Positions 8,690 through 15,515 of a DNA stretch of 27,669 bases are shown piece after piece. Position numbers and translations under genes: made by a program. The DNA lies in the NCBI GenBank assembly GCA_030152605.1, contig JASLJB010000010.1, positions 1 to 27,669 on the forward strand, read 5' to 3'. The notes beneath the pieces are model-generated. The model saw only the letters and a list, made by a program, of their open reading frames with translations. It made no database searches and was not told where the DNA came from. Source of the stretch: Acinetobacter sp. GTDB lineage: Bacteria; Pseudomonadota; Gammaproteobacteria; Pseudomonadales; Moraxellaceae. How positions within the stretch are numbered: the first letter of the stretch is position 1; every line of letters starts with the position of its first letter.

Positions 8690-10300
8690 ATGCAACAACT
8701 TCATAATCCGCACACCACAGAGCACATGGATTTGAGTCAGTGCCGGGTGGCGGTGATTGGCGCAGGCACCATGGGCATCGGGATCGCGCAATTGGCCGCG
8801 ATGCACGGGCATCCGACTTTGGTGTTTGATCTGAATGCCAATACCGCAGTGGCGAGCATGGCTCAACTGACAGAGCGTCTGAGTAAACGCGTTGCCGCAG
8901 GCAAGATGAGTCAACAACAGTTGGAGGACACCTTGGGCAATATGCAGGTGGTGACTGAGATTCAACAATTGGCAGCTGCAGGGCTGATCATTGAAGCCGT
9001 GGTCGAGAAGAAAGAAGTCAAACAAAGTTTGTTTCAACAATTGGCAGAGATTTGCCCTGAGCAGACCATCTTGGCCTCGAATACCTCATCGATCTCGATT
9101 ACCGCGATTGCCTCAGCGGTGCCACAGCCTGAACGTGTGGTGGGTTTACACTTCTTTAACCCAGCGCCGGTGATGAAATTGGTCGAGATCGTGAAAGGGC
9201 TGAAAACTTCGCCAGCGATCGCGGATGCATTATTTAGCTTGATGCAGGCATGGCAGAAAGTACCAGTCATGGCCAAGTCGACACCAGGTTTTATCGTCAA
9301 TCGTGTGGCGCGCCCTTACTATGCTGAAGGCTTCAGAGCTTTGCAGGAAAATGTCACCACGCCACAACAGCTCGACTATATCTTGCGTGAAAGTGGTGGT
9401 TTTGCCATGGGGCCGTGTGAGCTCACCGATCTGATCGGTCAGGATGTCAATTTCTCGGTCACACAAAGCGTGTATCAAGAATTCTTCTATGAACCGCGCT
9501 ATCGTCCGTCTTTGATCCAAAAAGAATTGGTCGATGCAGGCTGCTATGGTCGTAAAAATAAGCAAGGTTTTTATCACTATGACACTGATCAGCGCACCCC
9601 GATTTATACACGGCCCAATTTGTCAGTCGAATTAAATGCTGCATTGAAAAACCAAGATTTCTCGCAACTGAATGTGCAATTCTGTGGCGACTGGGGCAAC
9701 TGTGTTGGACTGAGTCAACGCTTAGACAGCGTCGCTGGACTTCAGATCCAACACCTCCAGCAGCCTCAGGCCAGCAAGCCGGAAATTTTAATTGATGATC
9801 TCAGCCTCAGTTTGAGTCAAGGCCAGTCTGTCTTGATCGATCATGCACAGGCCAAAGTGATGCTCATGGACTGGCATGCGGATTGGCACAATGCCCAAGC
9901 CGTGGTCATCACAGCATCGCCGGCATGTACAGCAGCGGACTGCGACAAAGTCACACTGTTGTTCGCGGCCTGTGGCATCAGCATCATTTGGAGCAAAGAT
10001 CATCCGGGACTGTTTGTACTGCGCAGCATCGCCATGTTGGTGAACGAAGCCTGTGAAGCCGTACTGCATGGTATTGCCACTGAACAGGATATTGATGCAG
10101 CGATGAAGTATGGCGTGAACTATCCGCAAGGTCCGTTCCAATGGGCAGCGCAGATGGGTTACGCGCATATCCTCACCAGCTTGGACAATCTGTACCGTCT
10201 CTACGGCGAAGAACGTTATCGTCCAAGTCTATTACTCAGACAAAAAGCCGCTTTGGCTGCACAAACGACACAGCACAACGTATTGAACAACGCGAGATAA
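8690..10300 (+). CDS. paaH: PaaH: 3-hydroxyadipyl-CoA dehydrogenase
   Basis: PaaH oxidises 3-hydroxyadipyl-CoA to 3-oxoadipyl-CoA with NAD. The Rossmann motif VIGAGTMGIG lies near 22-31, followed by SNTSSISIT and the family segment FFNPAPVMKLVEIV. Two C-terminal helical domains follow (starting near FIVNRVARPYYAEG and near SIAMLVNEACEAV), as in other PaaH proteins. The protein has 536 residues from ATG 8690, which has AAGGAAG 7 bases upstream; this is longer than the roughly 475 of E. coli. ATG 8727 is a plausible shorter start. It begins 2 bases after paaG. Confidence 0.95.
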   Translation: MQQLHNPHTTEHMDLSQCRVAVIGAGTMGIGIAQLAAMHGHPTLVFDLNANTAVASMAQLTERLSKRVAAGKMSQQQLEDTLGNMQVVTEIQQLAAAGLIIEAVVEKKEVKQSLFQQLAEICPEQTILASNTSSISITAIASAVPQPERVVGLHFFNPAPVMKLVEIVKGLKTSPAIADALFSLMQAWQKVPVMAKSTPGFIVNRVARPYYAEGFRALQENVTTPQQLDYILRESGGFAMGPCELTDLIGQDVNFSVTQSVYQEFFYEPRYRPSLIQKELVDAGCYGRKNKQGFYHYDTDQRTPIYTRPNLSVELNAALKNQDFSQLNVQFCGDWGNCVGLSQRLDSVAGLQIQHLQQPQASKPEILIDDLSLSLSQGQSVLIDHAQAKVMLMDWHADWHNAQAVVITASPACTAADCDKVTLLFAACGISIIWSKDHPGLFVLRSIAMLVNEACEAVLHGIATEQDIDAAMKYGVNYPQGPFQWAAQMGYAHILTSLDNLYRLYGEERYRPSLLLRQKAALAAQTTQHNVLNNAR

Positions 10301-10320
10301 CGCGGGATAGGGAGTTGAAC

Positions 10321-11535
10321 ATGGAACAGGTTTATATTTGCGATGCGATTCGTACCCCAATTGGGCGCTATGCCGGTGGTCTCAGTAGTATCCGTGCCGA
10401 TGATTTGGCCGCATTGCCAATTCAATATCTCAAACAACACCATCCTGATCTGGCTTGGGAGCAACTCGATGAAGTGATCTTGGGCTGTGCCAACCAAGCC
10501 GGCGAAGACAACCGTAACGTGGCGCGTATGGCAGCTTTGTTGGCGGGCTTACCCGATAGCGTCCCTGCGATTACCGTGAATCGTCTGTGTGCTTCTGGCC
10601 TAGATGCCATCGGCATGGCGGCACGTGCGATCAAATCCGGTGAAGCCCAGTTTATGTTGGCCGGTGGCGTAGAGTCGATGAGCCGTGCGCCCTTTGTACA
10701 GTCCAAACCTGAAGCTGCGTTTAGCCGTACCCCAAGCATCTATGACACCACCATTGGCTGGCGCTTTGTCAATCCAAAATTCAAAGCCAGTTTTGGGGTG
10801 GATAGCATGCCGGAAACGGCTGAAAACGTCGCTGAGAAATATCAGATCAATCGTGCCGACCAAGATTTATTTGCCTACAACAGTCAGCAAAAGACCGCCG
10901 TGGCGCAGAAAAACGGCATTTTTGCTGTGGAAATCTTGCCGGTTGAGATCACTGATCGCAAGAAAAACACCATCCGCATCAGCGCCGATGAACATCCGCG
11001 TGCTGAAACCACGCTTGAAGCACTGAACAAACTCAAGACACCATTCCGTAAAGAAGGTGGTTCAGTCACCGCCGGCAATGCCTCAGGTGTCAACGATGGT
11101 GCGGCCTGTGTACTGATGAGCAGCGCGGCATTTGCAGCAGCGAATCAGCTCAAGCCATTGGCACGCGTGGTGGCAACGGCGAGTGCTGGGGTAGAAGCCA
11201 AATATATGGGTATCGGTCCGGTGCCTGCGGTACACAAAGTCCTGAAGTTGGCCGGTTTAAGTCTGGATCAAATGGATGTGATCGAACTGAATGAAGCCTT
11301 TGCTGCGCAATCACTGGCAGTGATGCGTGAGTTGGGCTTGCAGGATGATGATCCACGTGTCAATCCCAATGGCGGGGCGATCGCCCTTGGTCATCCGCTC
11401 GGGATGAGTGGTACACGTTTGGTGATTACCGCGATGCATGAATTAAAACGTCGCCAAGGTCGTTATGCACTGTGCACCATGTGTGTCGGAGTCGGACAAG
11501 GTGTGGCGATGATTTTGGAAAACATCGACGCTTAA
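10321..11535 (+). CDS. paaJ: PaaJ: 3-oxoadipyl-CoA / 3-oxo-5,6-dehydrosuberyl-CoA thiolase
   Basis: PaaJ cleaves the two 3-oxoacyl-CoA intermediates to acetyl-CoA plus a shortened CoA ester, giving succinyl-CoA at the end. The 404-residue thiolase has the nucleophile in NRLCASGLD (Cys90), the GHPLG motif (His358) and the second cysteine in CTMCVGVGQG (Cys388). ATG 10321 follows GGGAG (AGGGAGTTGAAC). The frame stays open upstream for 60 more codons over the end of paaH, but that part is not thiolase sequence. Confidence 0.96.
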   Translation: MEQVYICDAIRTPIGRYAGGLSSIRADDLAALPIQYLKQHHPDLAWEQLDEVILGCANQAGEDNRNVARMAALLAGLPDSVPAITVNRLCASGLDAIGMAARAIKSGEAQFMLAGGVESMSRAPFVQSKPEAAFSRTPSIYDTTIGWRFVNPKFKASFGVDSMPETAENVAEKYQINRADQDLFAYNSQQKTAVAQKNGIFAVEILPVEITDRKKNTIRISADEHPRAETTLEALNKLKTPFRKEGGSVTAGNASGVNDGAACVLMSSAAFAAANQLKPLARVVATASAGVEAKYMGIGPVPAVHKVLKLAGLSLDQMDVIELNEAFAAQSLAVMRELGLQDDDPRVNPNGGAIALGHPLGMSGTRLVITAMHELKRRQGRYALCTMCVGVGQGVAMILENIDA

Positions 11536-11600
11536 ATAGCCGCTAAACAACCTAAATCGCACGCGCTGTACTGGATAGGCACAGCGTTAGCAACATCTGC

Positions 11601-11626
11601 AAGAGATCAAGTGATCAAGAGATCAA
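11601..11626 (+). repeat. Short direct repeat in the paaJ-paaK gap
   Basis: AAGAGATCAA occurs at 11601-11610 and 11617-11626, with a GTGATCAA element between. The 234-base gap between paaJ and paaK is unusually repeat-rich for this operon. Confidence 0.5.
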
Positions 11627-11627
11627 A

Positions 11628-11673
11628 GGCTGGCAACAACTCAGAACCCCAGAACGTTGAGTGGTTGCTGGCC
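11628..11673 (+). terminator. Long stem-loop between paaJ and paaK
   Basis: A 16-base arm (11628-11643, GGCTGGCAACAACTCA) pairs with 11658-11673 through 13 Watson-Crick pairs, two G-T pairs and one mismatch, around a 14-base loop. No T-run follows. It may protect the upstream message end, or act as a partial terminator that lowers paaK relative to paaA-J. Confidence 0.5.
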
Positions 11674-11715
11674 TGCAAACACATGCAAACACATGCAAAC
11701 ACATGCAAATACATG
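11674..11715 (+). repeat. 10-bp tandem repeat before paaK
   Basis: Three exact or near-exact copies of ACATGCAAAC (11681-11710) are flanked by a partial copy on each side (CTGCAAAC and ACATG). The period is one helical turn. It lies 55-95 bases before the paaK start, directly after the long stem-loop. Confidence 0.75.
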
Positions 11716-11769
11716 AAATTAATGGAATACAAGGTGTGACCAAAGGATGGTTGCACAGGGAGTTATAAG

Positions 11770-13083
11770 ATGAATAAAAATGCATTGGAACACATCGAAA
11801 CTGCGTCTATTGATGAGTTACGCAGTCTGCAATTGCAACGCATGAAAAAAACCTTAGCGCACGCTTATCAAAATAGCGCGGTGTATCGCAAGAAGTTTGA
11901 TGATGCTGGGGTACATCCAGATGATCTAAAAACTTTAGCGGACTTGGCCAAGTTCCCATTCACCACCAAGCAGGATCTACGTGACAACTATCCTTTTGGT
12001 ATGTTTGCGGTACCGCAGGAACAGATCGTGCGCGTGCATGCCTCATCGGGCACCACAGGGCAGCCGACGGTGGTGGGTTATACCCAAAATGATATTAATA
12101 TCTGGTCCGATGTGGTGGCGCGTTCATTGCGTGCCGCAGGTTTGAGCAGTAAAGATATCATCCAAGTCTCCTATGGCTATGGTTTGTTTACTGGTGGTTT
12201 GGGTGCGCACTATGGCGTTGAACGCTTGGGTGCGACCGTGATCCCGATGTCGGGTGGTCAAACTGAGAAACAAGCCCAGCTGATTCACGACTTTAAACCG
12301 ACCGCGCTGATGGTCACGCCTTCTTATTGTTTAAATATCATCGAGGCCTTGGAACGCAAGTTTGGTTCAGCCAAAGACTGCTCGATCAAGACCGGTGTCT
12401 TTGGTGCAGAGCCGTGGACCAAAGAGATGCGTACTGAAATTGAAGAACGTCTTGGCATTGATGCACTGGATATCTATGGCCTATCTGAAGTCATGGGTCC
12501 GGGTGTGGCGATGGAATGTCTAGAGAGCAAAGATGGCCCGACCATTTGGGAAGATCATTTCTATCCAGAGATCATCAACCCTGAAACGGGTGAGGTTTTG
12601 CCAGATGGTGAGTTGGGTGAGCTGGTCTTTACCACGATTACCAAACAAGGGATGCCGGTGATTCGTTATCGCACCCGTGATTTGACCCGTTTATTGGCGG
12701 GTAGCGCTCGTACAATGCGCCGTATGGACCGTATCGTCGGCCGCAGTGATGATATGATGATCATCCGTGGGGTCAATGTTTTTCCATCCCAAATTGAAGA
12801 ACAGATTTTACATCTGCCGCAACTGTTGCCAAACTATCAAATCCAAATATGCAAACAAGGTCATTTAGACTCATTGCATATTCGTACTGAAATGCGTAAA
12901 GATGTGCAGCAAGATCTTGTGGTGCAATTGACGGCTCAATTAAAGAGTCAAATCAAGACCATGGTCGGTATTTCAGTCAGTGTGGAAATCCTGACTGAGG
13001 GCAGTTTGCCGCGTTCAGAAGGCAAGGCACAGCGGGTGTTTGATATTCGAGAGCTGGTACAGGAGCACTGTAAAACAGCTTAA
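11770..13083 (+). CDS. paaK: PaaK: phenylacetate-CoA ligase
   Basis: PaaK activates phenylacetate with ATP and CoA to phenylacetyl-CoA, the first committed step of the pathway. The 437-residue adenylate-forming enzyme has the phosphate loop SSGTTGQPTV at 92-101, the adenine-binding segment GAEPWT, YGLSEVMGPG and the C-terminal hinge GRSDDMMIIRGVNVFPSQIE. ATG 11770 has GGGAG 7 bases upstream. It lies at the end of the catabolic operon behind a structured, repeat-containing spacer, which may make its expression partly independent. Confidence 0.97.
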   Translation: MNKNALEHIETASIDELRSLQLQRMKKTLAHAYQNSAVYRKKFDDAGVHPDDLKTLADLAKFPFTTKQDLRDNYPFGMFAVPQEQIVRVHASSGTTGQPTVVGYTQNDINIWSDVVARSLRAAGLSSKDIIQVSYGYGLFTGGLGAHYGVERLGATVIPMSGGQTEKQAQLIHDFKPTALMVTPSYCLNIIEALERKFGSAKDCSIKTGVFGAEPWTKEMRTEIEERLGIDALDIYGLSEVMGPGVAMECLESKDGPTIWEDHFYPEIINPETGEVLPDGELGELVFTTITKQGMPVIRYRTRDLTRLLAGSARTMRRMDRIVGRSDDMMIIRGVNVFPSQIEEQILHLPQLLPNYQIQICKQGHLDSLHIRTEMRKDVQQDLVVQLTAQLKSQIKTMVGISVSVEILTEGSLPRSEGKAQRVFDIRELVQEHCKTA

Positions 13084-13095
13084 GCGCTGACAGCA

Positions 13096-13114
13096 TCCAC
13101 CCTTTGGTTGTGGA
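13096..13114 (+). promoter_or_regulatory. Small hairpin in the paaK-paaX gap
   Basis: TCCAC (13096-13100) pairs with GTGGA (13110-13114). It is followed by an AT-rich tract (TTTATTATAGG) that could be a weak terminator tail or a -10 region for paaX. The 58-base gap holds nothing else I can support. Confidence 0.3.
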
Positions 13115-13141
13115 AATTTATTATAGGTCTAAGTATAGAGA

Positions 13142-14083
13142 ATGAATCCGAAACTCAAACAAGCAATTGATGATTTCATTGCAACAGAAGCATTAAGCGG
13201 AACCTCACTGATCATGACCGTATTTGGTGATTGTATTTACCATCATGGGGGCATTATCAGTTTGGCCAGCTTGATTCAATTGATGGATGTGTTTGGATTC
13301 AATGAACGCTCAGTCCGTACCGCCGTGTTTCGGCTGGTACAAAATGGTTGGTTGGTGTCGGAGAAGATCGGACGTAGTAGTTACTATCGTGTCACCGAGA
13401 CCAGCCGCCAGCGTTTCGTTCAAGCGGATATGAAGATCTATAACTTCAACCATGTGGAGTGGGATCAGAAGTGGGATATGGTATTGCTCAGTTCTGTGGA
13501 TCTGGAAAATAAACTGATCCTAAAAAAAGAACTGGAATGGATTGGCTTTGCCAACATCGCCAGCAATGTCATGGCCTATCCAGGATGTGATCATCTTAAG
13601 CTGCAAAACCTGTTGCTTAACTTAAATATGACCGATCAAGTGGTGATTTTTAAGGCCGAAGCCTTACAGCTCTGGCAGGACTCGCATCCAACGGTCAAGC
13701 GTATGGTGGAAACCAACTGGCCGATTCAAGAGTTACATGCACGCTATGAGAAATTCATTAAAGATTTTCGTGAATTTCTCAATTTGGTCGAGAGTGTCGA
13801 TGATTTGGATGCGATCCAAGCTTTTCAGATTCGGATCTTGCTGATTCACCAATTCCGTCGCATCTTACTGCGCGACCCAGACTTACCTTTTGAGTTGTTG
13901 CCGTCCAATTGGTTATCACTGAATGCCATCAACCTGAGCAGTAACTTATATCAACTGATCGTGAGTGCTGGCGAAGAGTTCTTTATGGAGACGGCACGCA
14001 CCTCCGAAGGCTCGATGCCACCGGTGCATCCGCAGTTTTATAAACGCTTTGGTGGTTTAAAAGTTGAAGCGCTGAATGCTTAG
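13142..14083 (+). CDS. paaX: PaaX: phenylacetyl-CoA-responsive transcriptional repressor
   Basis: PaaX represses the paa promoters until phenylacetyl-CoA binds. The 313-residue protein has an N-terminal winged helix (about 15-95) with the family segment LIMTVFGDCIYHHGG and the recognition region NERSVRTAVFRLVQNGW, followed by the PaaX central and C-terminal domains (DPDLPFELLPSNW). No strong ribosome site precedes ATG 13142 (AGTATAGAGA), which suggests low translation, as is common for repressors. It lies 58 bases after paaK. Its likely target is the paaZ-paaA region. Confidence 0.94.
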   Translation: MNPKLKQAIDDFIATEALSGTSLIMTVFGDCIYHHGGIISLASLIQLMDVFGFNERSVRTAVFRLVQNGWLVSEKIGRSSYYRVTETSRQRFVQADMKIYNFNHVEWDQKWDMVLLSSVDLENKLILKKELEWIGFANIASNVMAYPGCDHLKLQNLLLNLNMTDQVVIFKAEALQLWQDSHPTVKRMVETNWPIQELHARYEKFIKDFREFLNLVESVDDLDAIQAFQIRILLIHQFRRILLRDPDLPFELLPSNWLSLNAINLSSNLYQLIVSAGEEFFMETARTSEGSMPPVHPQFYKRFGGLKVEALNA

Positions 14084-14114
14084 AAAGATTAAAATATATT
14101 GAAGGATCAATACT

Positions 14115-14705
14115 ATGCCGTGTTATGCCATCGACAATGTCATTCCTGTTGTCAGTCCCAAAGCCTATGTTCATCCGACTGCGGTGTTGATTGGTGATGT
14201 GATCATCGAGGAGGGCGCATATATTGGGCCTTTGGCATCTTTGCGTGCGGACTTCGGGCAGATTCATATTCAACGCAATGCCAATGTGCAGGACAGTTGC
14301 GTGATTCACGGCTTCCCGAACAGTATCACCCTCGTCGAAGAATACGGCCACATCGGCCACGGCGCGATCCTGCATGGTTGCACCATCCGTAAAAATGTCT
14401 TGGTCGGTATGAACAGTGTGATCTTGGACTTGGCGGAGATTGGGGAAAATACCATTATTGGTGCCAACAGCATGGTCAAGGCCAAATCGCAGATTCCGGC
14501 CAATGTCTTGGCGCTTGGCAGTCCAGCCAAAGTCATGCGTGATCTCGAAGACAAAGAGATCGAGTGGAAAAAACGCGGCACCGCAGAATATATCCAGCTG
14601 ACTGAGCGTTGCTTGAATAGCTTAAAACAAGTTGAACCATTGACTGAATTACAAGACGGTCGGATCGGTTATGAAGTGTTTAAAGGCGAGCATGTGTTGA
14701 AGTGA
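14115..14705 (+). CDS. paaY: PaaY: gamma-carbonic-anhydrase-like thioesterase
   Basis: PaaY hydrolyses dead-end or toxic CoA thioesters of the paa pathway and so releases trapped CoA. The protein is 196 residues, identical in length to the E. coli one, with left-handed beta-helix hexapeptide repeats (ALIGDVIIEEGAYIGPLASL and similar over about 15-150) and three candidate metal histidines in CVIHGFP and YGHIGHGAILHG. AAGGATC precedes ATG 14115. The last 20 codons (LTELQDGRIGYEVFK and on) are also found, diverged, at the end of the small gene at 15260. Confidence 0.95.
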   Translation: MPCYAIDNVIPVVSPKAYVHPTAVLIGDVIIEEGAYIGPLASLRADFGQIHIQRNANVQDSCVIHGFPNSITLVEEYGHIGHGAILHGCTIRKNVLVGMNSVILDLAEIGENTIIGANSMVKAKSQIPANVLALGSPAKVMRDLEDKEIEWKKRGTAEYIQLTERCLNSLKQVEPLTELQDGRIGYEVFKGEHVLK

Positions 14706-14707
14706 GG
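14640..14707 (+). repeat. 3' end of paaY, first copy of a diverged duplication
   Basis: By hand alignment without gaps, 51 of 68 bases match 15344-15411, including TTGACTGAATT at the left edge and GTGAGG at the stop. The frame is the same in both copies, and both end with a TGA followed by GG. Confidence 0.7.
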
Positions 14708-15205
14708 ATGAACATTGAGATTAAAATTTTAACGGTGAATGAGCTAAACGACTTTAGAACGATTCGGCTTTCCGCTTTGCTCAAAGCACCAAAAATGTTT
14801 GGGTCTAGCTATGCAGTTGAAGTAAAAAAGCCATTCAGTTTTTTTCAGGACTGTTTGTTGAGCTCAACGATTATATTTGGTGCCTATCACGAAAAAGAAA
14901 TTATAGGTTTAGCTGCATTAACACCAGAAGCGGGGATAAAGGTTGCGCATAAAGCGCATCTAAGCAGTGTATTTATTGAGCCCGAGTTTCAAAAACAGGG
15001 TGTGGCAAATAAACTACTCCATGCTGTGATTGAATATGCTCAACAACATGTAGAACAAATTTTACTCACAGTCGTCGATGATAATCACTCTGCGATTCAC
15101 CTCTATAAAAAATTGGGTTTTCAAACATATGGCATAGAACCCAAGGCGCTAAAAGAGGATATGCAATATAGTGATGAGCTGCTGATGAAACTTGTATTAC
15201 GCTAG
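14708..15205 (+). CDS. GNAT-family N-acetyltransferase
   Basis: This is a 165-residue acyl-CoA N-acyltransferase of unknown substrate. The acetyl-CoA loop is EFQKQGVANKLL (Q-x2-G-x-A form) after the strand LSSVFIEP, and the typical C-terminal part is DDNHSAIHLYKKLGF. The start is uncertain. ATG 14708 directly abuts GTGAGG, too close for a normal ribosome site, and GTG 14702 overlaps the paaY stop; coupling to paaY is therefore likely. The codons look more AT-rich than those of the paa genes, which suggests later arrival. A GNAT gene after paaY is compatible with an accessory insertion. Confidence 0.85.
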   Translation: MNIEIKILTVNELNDFRTIRLSALLKAPKMFGSSYAVEVKKPFSFFQDCLLSSTIIFGAYHEKEIIGLAALTPEAGIKVAHKAHLSSVFIEPEFQKQGVANKLLHAVIEYAQQHVEQILLTVVDDNHSAIHLYKKLGFQTYGIEPKALKEDMQYSDELLMKLVLR

Positions 15206-15259
15206 AGCAATGGCGGCATGCATGACAACCTCAGCTATCAACTTGAGGGGAACAGTCAG

Positions 15260-15409
15260 ATGACTAAGACTTTAGAGGAATTGTTTGCCAGTCGATCTCA
15301 AGAGAGCCAAGCTCGGATTCAAGAGATGGGTGATGATCTACTTTTGACTGAATTGCTTGAAGATCGTATCGATTATGAAGTATTTAAAGACTCACATTTG
15401 GTACTGTGA
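15260..15409 (+). pseudogene. Chimeric 49-codon ORF: HigA-antitoxin-like start, PaaY-like tail
   Basis: ATG 15260 follows GAGGGG (15245-15250) by 9 bases, so it may be translated. Residues 1-30 (TLEELFASRSQESQARIQE and on) resemble the N-terminal segment of HigA-type XRE antitoxins, which normally continue into a helix-turn-helix domain that is absent here. Residues 29-49 instead match the PaaY C-terminus (12 of 21 identical, including RIxYEVFK). I read it as a fragment joined to a duplicated paaY end. It could alternatively be a real small protein. No HigB-like toxin is present. Confidence 0.55.
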
Positions 15410-15411
15410 GG
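15344..15411 (+). repeat. Second, diverged copy of the paaY 3' end
   Basis: This copy matches 14640-14707 at 51 of 68 bases by hand count. It lies directly before the AT-rich accessory gene, so the GNAT gene and antitoxin-like fragment are bracketed by the two copies. Confidence 0.7.
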
Positions 15412-15433
15412 GATTATTACCCTCCAAAGAAAT

Positions 15434-15481
15434 TGTTTAAAACCCAACATACACTTTACTTATTTTAAACATGGTGTTAAA
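15434..15481. promoter_or_regulatory. 9-bp inverted repeat upstream of the first helicase gene
   Basis: TGTTTAAAA (15434-15442) and TTTTAAACA (15473-15481) are exact reverse complements 30 bases apart, ending 34 bases before the helicase start. An operator or a promoter region bounded by two sites is possible. No clear -35/-10 pair was found. Confidence 0.45.
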
Positions 15482-15515
15482 TATTATTTTAAATTAGAAA
15501 CTTAAGTAAAGTGAA

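Noticed and set aside
10141..10320. N-terminal extension of PaaJ by 60 codons
   Set aside because: It runs in another frame over the end of paaH, and the thiolase family begins at MEQVYICDAIR behind a good ribosome site.
11674..11715. Possible start of a CRISPR-like array
   Set aside because: The unit is only 10 bases, with no spacers and no cas genes; it is a simple tandem repeat.
14640..15411. Recent integrative element with att-type direct repeats at paaY
   Set aside because: The two copies differ at about a quarter of positions and no integrase lies between or next to them, so a recent site-specific insertion is not supported.
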